Of a stretch of DNA of 64,000 bases, positions 34,801 through 44,530 are shown one piece after another. The stretch comes from Acytostelium subglobosum LB1 (lineage: Eukaryota; Evosea; Eumycetozoa; Acytosteliales; Acytosteliaceae). The first letter of the stretch is position 1, and every line of letters begins with the position of its first letter. The position numbers and the translations under genes were made by a program. The notes under the pieces are model-generated. The model was not told where the DNA came from. It ran no database searches and saw only the letters and a program-made list of their open reading frames with translations. Location of the stretch: positions 745,854 through 809,853 of the forward strand of contig NW_012236523.1 of the NCBI RefSeq assembly GCF_000787575.1, given 5' to 3'.

Positions 34801-35585
34801 ATTGAGCGAGTCGGTCAGTGAGTGTGAGTGAGCGGGATGGTTCCATGCGGACAGACATACTTGTCAAGGAGTAGGATGAACTCCTCTTGGAGATGCTCCT
34901 TCTCGGAGACCATGACGCCAGTGCCAGAGTCTGGATCCTGGATTTGTAGAATGTTCCTGATGAGTGAGAGGATGAGCTCGATGATTGATGAGTCGATCTC
35001 TTCAATCTTCTTGATGGCCTTGGCCTCGGGTGTGGTTGCAGTCGTTGTAGTAGTCGATGCCGATGTGAACAATCTAATCATTGGCTCACGCATCACAGAC
35101 AACAACATCATTAAAAAGTCCTCATTAATGAATGACGCCTTATACTCCAACAAGTAATGTACCTGAGTCGCCAACTCATTCGATTCAGGTGGTATTGGCA
35201 TCGTAAGCTTGACCAATATACGCACTATGTTTGATTGATTGATGAGTTAGATGATGCATGATTGACTTGGGATGTCGACACACGTACATAGTTGAACGAC
35301 TAGAGGTGTGTCATCGGAGCATGTGAGTACGAGTGGGATAAGCTTGTTCTTGATGATGTTCCATGGTCCAATTGTGAGGAAGACATCTCTAAAGTTATCA
35401 TTGTCACGACGAAGATATCGTATTAACTCTACACATGATGCCTTGCAATCATCACCCTTTACAAACTGTTGTTGTTGTGTCTGTTGTTGTTGCTTCTTGT
35501 TTGTACTTCTTTGTTGAGGAAGGTCTTCAAGACCACCCATCTCCTCAACAATGAATATTAAATGTGTTTGATCTTCTTGATCCAT
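31845..35585 (-). CDS. Timeless/Tof1/Swi1 replication fork protection protein (1196 aa)
   Basis: Three exons: 35585-35288, 35224-34861, 34773-31845 (3591 nt). The N-terminal alpha-solenoid shows the family's start (DDCKASCVELIRYLRRDNDN), LVLTCSDDTPLVVQLLRILV and the YKASFINEDFLMMLLSV block; then STRFIGTYK, LKDWSEQFLDGCYNVLM and ISFFSFLLDF-like repeats. In the second half come MWIKDHLISA and the RKEVKNRHVKKLFKVF region. The C-terminal 300 residues alternate acidic and basic low-complexity stretches. Timeless with Tipin travels with the replisome, couples helicase to polymerase and supports checkpoint signalling; partners are not in this window. Intron 2 contains a variant of the recurrent palindromic motif (34834-34844) beside (TCAC)n and (TCAA)n repeats. 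Confidence 0.9.
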
Positions 35586-35781
35586 TGTTGATTGATATAT
35601 ATGTAAGTATTACTAATACTAATACTATTACAACTACATGTACTCCTTGAAGGTGAATCATTGAATGAGGAAGGACCTTCCTTTGGCTGCGCGAAGATGT
35701 GGCGCCAAAATTCAAACTTGAGGACGGTTGCGAAATTTCATTTGATTTTCAATCCATCCAAATATGGAACTGTTTAATCAA

Positions 35782-36826
35782 TCAATCGTTTTCTTTGGAA
35801 GCGACAGTAGTAGATGGACCAACATCTTCATCATCAACAAACTGATCATCATCGCTGTTATCATCATCGGTATCCTTCTTGTTGTCTTCGTCCTCCAGGT
35901 ACTTCTCCCATACTTTGAGTCGCATCTCTCGCTCTTCTTCAGTCTCCTCGACATGGTAGTCTGAATAGCCATCGTAGTAGTCGGCGTGTAGTTGTCTCTG
36001 TGCAAAGTATCGACCTTCCATCAGTGCGACACATCGCTCGGCCGACTCAAAGTCCTTGAACTTGATTGTTGCCACGCCCTCTGGATTTCGCTCAAAGATC
36101 GTGATCGACTGTATCTCTCCACATCGCTCGCAGCCCGCCTCGATATCCTCCTTGAGCTCTTCAAAGAAGTTTGGGTTTGTCCACGACTCGACTGGATCAA
36201 AAAGGTTCTTTATCACAACTACTCTAGTCTCTGCCTCTCCCCATCCATAATCACTAGTGTCATTGATTGAATGATTGAGTTAGTACGATGCTCGCTCGCT
36301 CTCATGTCATATCATATCATATTACATACGCTTCTTTCTTCTTATCCTCTCTTGTACTTCGCCTGCTCTTCTTTACTGCAAGTGCTGGGTCTGTCTTGGT
36401 GACAATCTCTTCGCCTTGTGCTTGTGACAATGTTATGGGATAGCCTTTGACCATTTCGACACCATCAAATAGTTGTATGGCCAGTGGGAGTGACTCTTTG
36501 CGAGCAAAGCATATTACTGCCTTGCCAATGCGCTCGCCTGTAGCTTCGTCGGCGAGGAAGTGTATGCGGGGAACGCCCTCCTCTATCTCCTGTATGAAGC
36601 CAGCCTTCCTAAACATTTGATATAAATCATCCACTGTCACCAAGTCCTTTGCCAGGGGAAGTCCTGACACGACCAGATCCACTATATCAGGTACCTTCTG
36701 TACTTGTGCTGCTCCATCATCTTTATCAGGTTGTTTCTGTCTATCATTCCTATTTCTCTTATTATTATTTTTATTATTATATTGTTTCTTCTTATTATTG
36801 TTATTGTTGTTGTTGTTTGAAGACAT
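35782..36826 (-). CDS. Tat-SF1/CUS2 homologue, two-RRM splicing and elongation factor (322 aa)
   Basis: Exons 36826-36330 and 36253-35782 (969 nt). After an Asn/Lys-rich N-terminus lies RRM1 (VVSGLPLAKDLVTVDDLYQM, GKAVICFARKESLPLAIQLF). The second, a UHM-type RRM, reads VVVIKNLFDPVESW, a helix with EELKEDIEAGCERCGEIQSI, GVATIKFKDFESAERCVALM and EGRYFAQRQLHADYYDG, the R-x-F loop that binds tryptophan ligand motifs in SF3b155/SF1. The tail is acidic. Human HTATSF1 and yeast Cus2 help U2 snRNP assemble on the branch site and link it to transcription; that role is inferred from the close match of the UHM. The protein is shorter than the human one, lacking the long acidic C-terminus. Confidence 0.88.
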
Positions 36827-37156
36827 TATTATATTGTTTGTTGTATGTTATATATGTACACGATTATTACTTCATCGGCTGAGTAATAACATGAATGAAA
36901 GAATGAAGTATACACTTTCACTTCTCTAATTTCTTCAATTTTAGTGTCTTTTTCAAAAAGTTCATCAAACAAGTCGACCTGGAATCCAAAGTTAGTCATT
37001 CCTTCAACTTTCCTCACATCATCCATCACTATCTATGTGGACCGCAACATGATGCATTACATAATGAGTACTCCACTCATTCATTCATTCTTTGTTATAA
37101 ACAACAACAACAACAACAAATAATAACTTATTCCAACAACAAATTAACAACAACAA
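36827..37156. promoter_or_regulatory. Divergent promoter region between Tat-SF1 and ankyrin-like genes
   Basis: It is 330 bases, with ATTCATTC repeats near 37076-37092 and AACAAC repeats near 37100-37160. A minus-strand open stretch at 36829-37029 (MMDDVRKVEGMTNFGFQVDL...) might be an upstream exon of the Tat-SF1 gene or chance; it cannot be joined in frame with confidence. Confidence 0.4.
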
Positions 37157-39361
37157 ATGTCCAACAACAACAATGATTGTTTCAAAAAGGAGGAGGAAGA
37201 GCCTACAAGAGTTAATCCAATTCTTCATGTGTTGACAAATAGAGTGCTGTTTAGGGAGGTCACCGCAAGATTCAACAACCAACATACTTATCGTAATGCT
37301 TGGATTGATATGTGGTTCTACTCAGATGCCTTCAGCAGGCTCTATCCAAAATATCATCACTGGACTGATGTAAACGAGATTGTTAGTAATGGCCAATTCG
37401 GACTGCTTCGAGACCGTATCAAGAGAGACCTGCCAATCAACGCCAGCCAGGAATCAATGACCAAAGTCTGTCGACAGAAGATAGACAGGGAAACATTCTT
37501 GGCATTGCACAACAAGTATCAAACATACTTCAGGTCCCAGGATGCGATAAGAGAGGCTGTCCGAGCTGGCAACATAGAGATCACTGAGATACTACTCAAT
37601 CAAACCCAACCCATTCAATTCAAACGTTTGGAGGTCTTGCTGAAGGAAGCCGTGACCAGCGGTCAGTTCAAAATGCTCAAGTATCTCTGTGACACTGGAC
37701 TGTTCAACAATAACCTATTGATCGAGGAGCATGAAATGGTGACCGCCAATCTCTTTGGAACAAGAAGGGCAAAGGACATTCGCTTTGTGTTGGATCCAAA
37801 CAACTTCCCATCTCGTCTTGGTGACCTGATCAAGTCGTGTGCTCAGATGGGCCAATTCGCTCAACACATAATAATGACTGGAGACCAACAACTGATCGAG
37901 GAGTTGCTCCTTGGTCCAATGCCCAACATCAAGAGTGGATGGAACGGTGACAATACCTACACTATGACTTACTGCCCACTTTACGATTTGGCTCCGATTG
38001 AACAGGTGAAGCATTTGAAGCGACTCGTTCGGTTTGGCTTCATCAATCGTGATACTTCCGTGACCAATCAGACTGCACGCGACCACCTTGCATCGTCAAT
38101 GGCAACAACAATATCAATTGCTCGTGCAGAGAAATGTGTGGATGAAGTGTCAAAGGTGGACATTGGAGAAAGGGCGCGACTAACCTTTGTCACCATTGGA
38201 GTGTTGGCTAATATGAGCCATATCGATGAGTACAGATTCTTCAACTACATCATGCAACATTACTTGACCACTGGTGATTGCATGCTCATTCCCTATCTCA
38301 TGAGAATGACGAAAAGTGTCAATGTAGAGAAGACCATGTTCAAATGGATTGTTAAGCTTGGCAATCTCACTCAAGCCAAGGTGGCGATGGGATACTTGAA
38401 ACAACTCCCCAGTCACACAAGGCATTCAATGGGGAAGTATTTTGATTCAGAACTTTACAACATGGCATCAATCCATTCACTCAATCCTGCAGGCAGTCTT
38501 GAGGTGATCCGATACCTCAACGACCATGGCGTCACCCTTCTTGCTCAAGCCTCAATCGAATATTTGGATAGCGTCGAGATGCTTTCATTCATTTTGTCTG
38601 GCGACAATAGGATATTCCCAACTTGTCGTCCAGAGAAAGTTATCGAGCCAAAGGCATTGCTATACGTTCTCAAGAACAAGCCATATACCATCTCACAGCG
38701 GCAAGGCAAGTCCAATGCATGTGTGGCCGCACTCTGTGGCAGAGAGGACATTGTCCTCACATTTCTGGAGCACTGGCCAGCATTGTTCTCCAAGGAACCG
38801 GAACTCCAGCTGGTGGCCGTCATGATTGGCAATCAATACATCACAAACAAGCTCGAAGAGAAGGGATTGCTCAACTTCTCAACAGTGGACGCGTGGCAAA
38901 ACATTGCCAAGCTTGGCGATGTCGACATGTTTGAGTATGCACTCAAACACTGCACCTTGCTACCGTCTCAGAGATATGAAATACTGGGCCACATGATGGA
39001 GCGTGCAGCACGAATGAGCCAAACCGACCTTGTCAAGCATTGTTATCTCAATCACAAAGACAAGATACCAAAGGTATCAGACACACTTTTGGTCGAAGTG
39101 ACCAAATTGGGCAACTGGCAGTTGTTGGAACAACTCTTCACCATCACCTCTGCCTTGCAGACTGCACCAATCGATCATGTGATCAAGTACGTTGAACTGG
39201 CATGCATGAATGGACATGTATCGACATTGGATACCATCCTCAGCCATATCCAACTAGAGCAGAGATCAACAATCATACACAAGCACAATCTTGAAGCCGC
39301 CATTGACAGGAATGATGTAAACATGCTGAACTATGTTCTTGCTCTCCAAGACAAGCAGTAA
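37157..39361 (+). CDS. Dictyostelid ankyrin-repeat-like protein (734 aa)
   Basis: Single exon. After a short Asn/Glu-rich start comes the opening block of a large dictyostelid family (NRVLFREVTARFNNQH-Y-NAW), then many degenerate ankyrin-like helix pairs: A-RAGNIEITEILL, AVTSGQFKMLKYLCDTG, AARMSQTDLVKHCYLNH, VTKLGNWQLLEQLFT, ACMNGHVSTLDTILSHI. The spacing of about 30-35 residues is retained but the classic G-TPLH turn is largely lost. Such genes occur in dozens of copies in social amoebae; their function is not established and I do not propose one. Its end lies 38 bases from the inverted tail repeat of the next locus, with which it converges. Confidence 0.7.
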   Translation: MSNNNNDCFKKEEEEPTRVNPILHVLTNRVLFREVTARFNNQHTYRNAWIDMWFYSDAFSRLYPKYHHWTDVNEIVSNGQFGLLRDRIKRDLPINASQESMTKVCRQKIDRETFLALHNKYQTYFRSQDAIREAVRAGNIEITEILLNQTQPIQFKRLEVLLKEAVTSGQFKMLKYLCDTGLFNNNLLIEEHEMVTANLFGTRRAKDIRFVLDPNNFPSRLGDLIKSCAQMGQFAQHIIMTGDQQLIEELLLGPMPNIKSGWNGDNTYTMTYCPLYDLAPIEQVKHLKRLVRFGFINRDTSVTNQTARDHLASSMATTISIARAEKCVDEVSKVDIGERARLTFVTIGVLANMSHIDEYRFFNYIMQHYLTTGDCMLIPYLMRMTKSVNVEKTMFKWIVKLGNLTQAKVAMGYLKQLPSHTRHSMGKYFDSELYNMASIHSLNPAGSLEVIRYLNDHGVTLLAQASIEYLDSVEMLSFILSGDNRIFPTCRPEKVIEPKALLYVLKNKPYTISQRQGKSNACVAALCGREDIVLTFLEHWPALFSKEPELQLVAVMIGNQYITNKLEEKGLLNFSTVDAWQNIAKLGDVDMFEYALKHCTLLPSQRYEILGHMMERAARMSQTDLVKHCYLNHKDKIPKVSDTLLVEVTKLGNWQLLEQLFTITSALQTAPIDHVIKYVELACMNGHVSTLDTILSHIQLEQRSTIIHKHNLEAAIDRNDVNMLNYVLALQDKQ

Positions 39362-39398
39362 ACAAGACAAAGAGTGAACTGTGAAGACAATCAAATGG

Positions 39399-39595
39399 AG
39401 GAAGGGTATTCGACTCATCCATTCATGATGGAGTGGTCGACGAGTTTATTGGTGATTAGTACTCTGGCAGAGAAGGTGAGGTTATTATGCTCTGGCACTA
39501 GCTTTGGGCTTGGCGGTGGCTGGTTTGTCAATCTTGCCATCACCATCTTTATCCTTTTCCTTGCTGTCTGGATGCCATCCTTGTCAGTGTCCTTA
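39399..39595 (-). repeat. Inverted repeat arm A (tail of decayed paralogue)
   Basis: Read on the minus strand, this 0.2 kb is almost identical to 42134-42327 on the plus strand, differing by a few substitutions, a one-base gap and a short replaced stretch. It covers the last about 30 codons plus about 85 bases of 3' flank. Confidence 0.9.
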
Positions 39596-40534
39596 GGCTT
39601 GGCTGCGGCTGGCTTGTCTGGCTTTCCATCACCATCCTTGTCTGGTCTGACCTGAGGACCTTCATCGTTGTGGAACAATTTGGCAGGCAAGATCTTCTCC
39701 AGGGAACCGTCGGCAAACTTATCCTTCTTACGTTGGGCTTCACACCTGGACGGCTCGGTGCACGAGGGACCATCTTGAGTGGGGCGTCACGGGCGATACC
39801 GACCGACTTGGAGGCTACAATGTTACTGGTGTCGATATCAAACTCTTTCTTTAGGTAGTCCTTGATCATAGCATTGCAATTGTAGACTGGTTTGTATCTC
39901 TTGAACAGGTCCTCATCATCATCGTCCCAGTAGATCATTAGACACTGACCCTCAAAATCCTTCTGACGCTCATCAATGTCAATGGATCCAACTGAGTAGT
40001 AGTTCCAGAACCTGGACTCTCTGAACAAGGCGAGCGTGATATCAATGCCTGGTTGAATCTTGATGACGACGTAGTCCCAGTGTACATTTCCAAATTGATT
40101 CTCGTACAAGTGACCCTTCTTATGACCCATAATCAGGTCTTCAACTTGACTTTGGCGAGACTCAGGAGCCACATTGGCACCATTCAGGGTAACATAGATC
40201 TTGACCTTCCTCATCCAACTGTCAGCAGTGGTGACCAAACAGATCTAAGAATCAACATATGTAGTTGAATGTTAGGATGGTTATCAAACTTGGAAGTGGT
40301 GGATAGATCAATCATACATACTCTGAAATTTCTTCCAACACCATAAGTATTCTCATTGTAATCGGAGCTCACCTCCTTTCCATACTCTGTACCATTGTAG
40401 GCTTCAGAGATCTTGCCGGTAAACTACTCGAGGAACTTTCCACCTGCATAAGAAGCAACGGCAGCACCAATTGCCTTCATCACCTTTGACAAAGCGATGA
40501 TACAAACAACAGCTGCAATAGGGAAATGATACAT
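39415..40534 (-). pseudogene. Decayed paralogue A of the 41262 gene (secreted, calcium-motif tail type)
   Basis: Exon 1 (40534-40322) opens with MYHFPIAAVVCIIALSK, a possible signal peptide, and continues in one frame through a TAG at 40426-40424 to ...YGVGRNFR. Exon 2 starts at 40244 with ICLVTTADSWMRKVKIYVTL and contains LYENQFGNVHWDYVVIKIQP and IYWDDDDEDLFKRY. It then needs two one-base corrections, near 39745 and near 39572, to reach DKDGDGKPDKPAAAKPKDTD and DKDGDGKIDKPATAKPKASA. Intron position, the (V/I)CLVT-ADSW- start of exon 2, the YWDDD- core and the tail all match gene B, so this is a paralogue. One stop and two shifts suggest a pseudogene, unless they are sequence errors. The DxDxDG units resemble thrombospondin type 3 or dockerin-like calcium loops. 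Domain family not recognised. Confidence 0.6.
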
Positions 40535-41261
40535 TATATTATTTGGAAATATATTATATATAACTAAGAATTATTATTATTAAGCTTAGAATGAATAAAT
40601 AAATAAATAAACTTTCACAAACATCTTCAAGACAATCACCATATCATTTCTTCTCCATACATAAATGGCCAAATATATTTTGTCGGGCGAATATTGATTC
40701 TTCGTCTATGATCCATCAGATGGTTGTAGAATGGACATGACCTGTCACATCCTTTGTCGTTTAGTTTGACACCCCCCCATTACTATTTTCGGTGCCACCA
40801 AATCTTAGGGGAGGCTGTCAAAAATCAGTTCAAGGTAATGGTCGGCCATACCAATCAATCAAGATAAAAGAGAACATGGACAATACATAAACGAACATGT
40901 AATCCTGACTCGATTGAGGCCTAGTAGATTACATCCAACATTTACTAATGGATGTTTGCAAGAGTGTTTGGGAATGCAAAGGTAACATTTGAATATATCT
41001 GTACATGTTCAAGGATTAGATAATGGAATATTTACCAACTTACAAACAAGATTCCATGGAATGGTTAAGTTCACATTATATTTATTAAATATCGATCATT
41101 TTATAAATTCTTGTGAATCATAGATTATTCAATATTTCCAAATATGTCTGCTTCTGACTAATCTCTACCTCCATGTGATTATCCAATTCCTTTTGGAACA
41201 ATGGTAATGGCCGTTGGTGGACCGGACAAACTTTTTGAAAAGTAATGGAGATGTCAACTCA
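40535..41261. promoter_or_regulatory. Region between head-to-head paralogues A and B
   Basis: It is 0.7 kb with A/T-rich stretches on the A side (40535-40620, including AATA repeats), a C7 run near 40771, and no open frame I can support. It may hold the shared promoter. An upstream extension of gene B (protein WPLVDRTNFLKSNGDVNSM) is open back to about 41213, so an earlier start exon is possible. Confidence 0.4.
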
Positions 41262-42059
41262 ATGGTGATGGTAGACATAACTCATTGCCTCCAAAAGAAC
41301 ACCCATAATTCTGTGACAGTTTGGACGAACCCCAATCCAAAGTACCTGGCTCCAGGATATATGAGGGTATGTATTCAATCAAAGCAGAGTTGAATTGTCA
41401 CCTCTCAAATTGTTGTACTTACTTTATCCCTCACCACCTAGGTGTGCCTCGTGACCCCTGCTGATAGCTGGCTTAGATGCATGACCACAGTATGCTCTTG
41501 GGTCAAAGATGAATCCTACACTACTCACGACTGCACTGTTGGTGACCATGCTGGCTACTTGTACAAGTTTAAAGACCACGGAGATGTGAAGTGGTCCTTC
41601 TACGACTTCAAGGTTGAGGAGGGTGCAATCCAGCTCAAGTTCTATTGCCAGACATTCTTTTGGCGCTGGTGGGAGGTCAATACGTTGGAGATCATTGAGA
41701 CATTTGTTGATACATTCAAGGACAAGTGTTTCACCGTGTACTGGGACGATGATAATGGATCAAAGTTCACTTTGTACAGCACTTTCTACACTTTCAACAT
41801 CCTGTACGATTCCTACTTGGCTGAGAAGGCGGCTGGAACTGTGTCTGATGAAACTTTGCCAACACCTTCTGGATGGGTAGCGCCCCAATCTATCGCCAGA
41901 TCTGTCCCTCGTCCCAAGCCAAAACCAGTTCCAGTTGCTGCCCGTCCACCACGAAAGGAGAAGTCGCTCCAGAGAGAGATGTTTGGTGATGGCAAACTTG
42001 AGAAGACAATGAAGCTGGAGCAACTACATGAGGAGATCATTATCCCTCCTAAGAAGTAG
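41262..42059 (+). CDS. Uncharacterised protein B, paralogue of the decayed locus A (240 aa to the first stop)
   Basis: Exons 41262-41366 and 41442-42059 (723 nt). The first gives MVMVDITHCLQKNTHN...GYMR; the second starts VCLVTPADSWLRC and contains GYLYKFKDHGDVKWSFYDFK, FFWRWWEVNTLEIIE and FTVYWDDDNGSKFTLYS, followed by a Pro/Lys/Arg-rich linker. It reads as an all-beta domain, possibly carbohydrate- or calcium-binding, but I do not recognise the family. Locus A suggests the ancestor had a signal peptide; none is visible here, so an unseen upstream exon is likely. The frame ends with TAG, directly followed in the same frame by a 60-codon calcium-motif tail that is conserved in A. It is therefore uncertain whether the annotated stop is the true end. 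The neighbouring B-box/kelch gene converges from the right. Confidence 0.6.
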
Positions 42060-42242
42060 AAGATTGTCGACAAGAATGGTGATGGTAAGCCCGACAAACC
42101 AGCACCTGCAAAGCCCGCTCCTACCAAGCCAAAGGACACCGACAAAGATGGCATCCCAGACAGCAAGTACAAAGATAAAGATGGTGATGGCAAGATTGAC
42201 AAACCAGCCACCGCTAAGCCCAAAGCTAGTGCCAGAGCATAA
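42060..42242 (+). other. In-frame tail after the TAG of gene B (60 codons, three DxDxDG-type motifs)
   Basis: Directly after the TAG the same frame continues KIVDKNGDGKPDKPAPAKPA, then DTDKDGIPDSKYKDKDGDGK and IDKPATAKPKASARA, ending with TAA TAA. The three D-x-[DN]-x-D-G units are typical of thrombospondin type 3 or dockerin-like calcium-binding loops. Locus A keeps the same tail. It may be reached by stop read-through, belong to a longer ancestral protein, or be a remnant. Confidence 0.7.
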
Positions 42243-42327
42243 TAACCTCACCTTCTCTGTCAGAGTACTAATCACCAATAAACTCGTCGACCACTCCATC
42301 ATCAATGGATGAGTCGAATACCCTTCA
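42134..42327 (+). repeat. Inverted repeat arm B (tail and 3' flank of gene B)
   Basis: Counterpart of 39399-39595, in opposite orientation about 2.5 kb away. Identity extends past the stop codons into the 3' flank (ATAATAACCTCACCTTCTCT then GAGTACTAATCACCAATAAA), which is stronger than that between the coding bodies of A and B. Confidence 0.9.
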
Positions 42328-42417
42328 TCCAGACTCCTTGATTCCAAGGTCATTCTCAAACATTGTTCATGGTTTTGTAAGACCAATGGATTGAATGGCG
42401 TATGTATTTCATCAATA

Positions 42418-44301
42418 TTAGTCGTGTATCAAACATGCACCAAGCATATTTCGATTGGGAATATGATCGTTGTCTTCAAGGAGTGTCCACTTCTCCTCAG
42501 AGTATCGATAGTTCATGCCCTTGCCTCCAATGTAGAGTATTCCAAACATTCCGTCATAGATGATTCGATGAACGTGTTTTCCATCAGTTGGATGTTTAGC
42601 AAGTTTTGTAGATTGTTGATTGGACAATGAATAGCTGATGAGCTCCTTGTCTGTGAGAATGAATATGTTGTCTGATCCATCAAAGCAACTCGATAGGACA
42701 GGTGCTCCGCCACCGACATCCTTGACAATGACAGTTGATACATGTGTTCTCACATTGAATGAGATGATATCAAGGTGATAATAGTTATCGTTCATTATAC
42801 CACCTACAATGTACAAGGTGTCAATGAGAAAGTATGTTGATGATTGAAAGAGGCCAACAGGTATGTTACCAACTTCATTGAACTGCACCGTCTCAATGTT
42901 AAAGCAATCAACTCTATTCAAGGTCTTGCTCTCGTGCTCTCCTCCAATGATATATATGTGCTTGTCGCCGTCGTGGCATGCAGAGATAGATCTGCAACCA
43001 ATGATTCCATTAATGGGATAATAGGTGCTTGTATTTGTAGCCAAAGTGTATTTACAGTAGTTGGATGGATGCTGTCTTCCTCCAAAGATGTAGGCACTAC
43101 CAGATGCATAGACGATTGCTGTTTGAACACTTCTGCAAGGGCCGCTCGTTTCCTTCCTAATTATTGACCACTTCATTGATTGGAGTGAGAACATTGAGTA
43201 TTCTCTGCAACCCAAAGATAAAACATGATTGACCAGTGATCTATTAGTCTGTGCAACTAGTCCGGTAGCTGCGGATGGTGCCACCAACTCAAATATTGTC
43301 TTGACCTTCTTCTTGATGTCGTATATCTTGTCTTCATCTGTACGAATTGTCCAAGGTCTGAGACGAAGAATTGATACAGGACCATATGGGACGAGGTCCA
43401 TGTGCAGTTTGTGATTCTTAATCATGGCCAACAGTTCATTGTCAGTGAGTAACTCTTTGCCCGCTCCTGCCTCTTTGTCATCAGGTCTAAAGGATAATGA
43501 TGTATCAATGAACTGATCTATGGATGGGCAGGATGCGATGACCTTTATGGATTGAGCAAGTTTAGGTCCATCGATCACGAGCGACTTTTTGAGAATGGCC
43601 TCGAAGTCGCAGATCTCATTGACGATATCGTTGATTGTGGACTCGATGTGCGCCATCTTCTCGTTGATCGCCGACTTGATCCTGTGCTCCTCTGCCATTA
43701 ACAACTTGAACAGTTGTTCAAACTGATTGGATATCTCTGCATGTGTCTTGGACAAGGATTCATAGGTGTCGCCACACTGTTGCATTATCTTTTGTAGATG
43801 CACCAGTCGTTGTCCACACCATAATGCCTGGTAGTTCTCATTGTCGATGTTGTATTTGATATTCTTAATATGTTCAAACTTATGACCATAGTGACTCAAG
43901 GACAAACACAACTGACAAGACAATGTCCCACAATTATAACAAATGAAGTTCTGCTTCCTATTGTGTTTATCACAATAGAAGCTGTTGTTGTTGTTGTTGT
44001 TGTTGTTGGTATCTTTGTTGGTGGTATCAGTGTTATTGCTGCTGTTGGTATCTTTGTTGTTGTTGTTGGTGTCTTTGTTGTTGGTGGTATCAGTGTTATT
44101 GATGTTGTTGGTATCTTTGTTATCCTTGTTATCATCATTGTTGTTATTACTAATTGATGAAGTATCTAGTGATAAATCACAACTATCAATGATACTAATA
44201 CTACCATCAACTTCATGATCACTACAATAAATATTATTATTAATATTATTGATATTGCCGTCCAACAATATGCTCATAAGTATATTTATCTCTGTCTTCA
44301 T
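42418..44301 (-). CDS. B-box zinc finger, coiled-coil and kelch-like repeat protein (627 aa)
   Basis: Single exon. The first 110 residues are low complexity with repeated DTNN-N-TDTTN units encoded by an imperfect minisatellite at 43985-44130. A B-box follows at about 108-152 (YCDKHNRKQNFICYNCGTLS, CQLCLSLSHYGHKFEH): Cys/His ligands in the C-H-C-C-C-C-H-H order. A helical coiled-coil region with E-F-QLFKLLMAEEHRIKSAIN comes next, and from about residue 390 kelch-like beta-propeller repeats (AYIFGGRQHPSNYCKYTLAT, HIYIIGGEHESKTLNRVDCF, TLYIVGGIMNDNYYHLDIIS, ILYIGGKGMNYRYSEEKWTL). This architecture, TRIM-like without RING, is common in dictyostelids; the function is unknown. Its stop is 90 bases from the repeat arm of gene B. 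Confidence 0.85.
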   Translation of the reverse strand: MKTEINILMSILLDGNINNINNNIYCSDHEVDGSISIIDSCDLSLDTSSISNNNNDDNKDNKDTNNINNTDTTNNKDTNNNNKDTNSSNNTDTTNKDTNNNNNNNNSFYCDKHNRKQNFICYNCGTLSCQLCLSLSHYGHKFEHIKNIKYNIDNENYQALWCGQRLVHLQKIMQQCGDTYESLSKTHAEISNQFEQLFKLLMAEEHRIKSAINEKMAHIESTINDIVNEICDFEAILKKSLVIDGPKLAQSIKVIASCPSIDQFIDTSLSFRPDDKEAGAGKELLTDNELLAMIKNHKLHMDLVPYGPVSILRLRPWTIRTDEDKIYDIKKKVKTIFELVAPSAATGLVAQTNRSLVNHVLSLGCREYSMFSLQSMKWSIIRKETSGPCRSVQTAIVYASGSAYIFGGRQHPSNYCKYTLATNTSTYYPINGIIGCRSISACHDGDKHIYIIGGEHESKTLNRVDCFNIETVQFNEVGNIPVGLFQSSTYFLIDTLYIVGGIMNDNYYHLDIISFNVRTHVSTVIVKDVGGGAPVLSSCFDGSDNIFILTDKELISYSLSNQQSTKLAKHPTDGKHVHRIIYDGMFGILYIGGKGMNYRYSEEKWTLLEDNDHIPNRNMLGACLIHD

Positions 44302-44530
44302 CCTTGCTACCTTCTACTAATAACAACTCTCTCTCTACCTCTACCTCTAGAGGTAGCTATTTAAACACCAACCTGTCTCATCCATCCTGTTTGAAACTCA
44401 TCATCGACCGATCTCTTCCAAGAAATAACGTTCGGGTTCACTCCTGGTACAAGACACACCTCATTGTGATGCAATCACTGTTATATATTACTAACTAATA
44501 CATTTAATATCTAACTAACTAAATAAATAA

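Noticed and set aside
36829-37029. Minus-strand open frame MMDDVRKVEGMTNFGF as an extra Tat-SF1 exon
   Set aside because: It is not in frame with the RRM protein and the possible donors are weak; kept only as a remark in the intergenic entry.
42057-42059. TAG as a reassigned sense codon
   Set aside because: The transporter (30244-30246) and XPG-like genes (26928-26930) use TAG as their natural end, so reassignment is unlikely.
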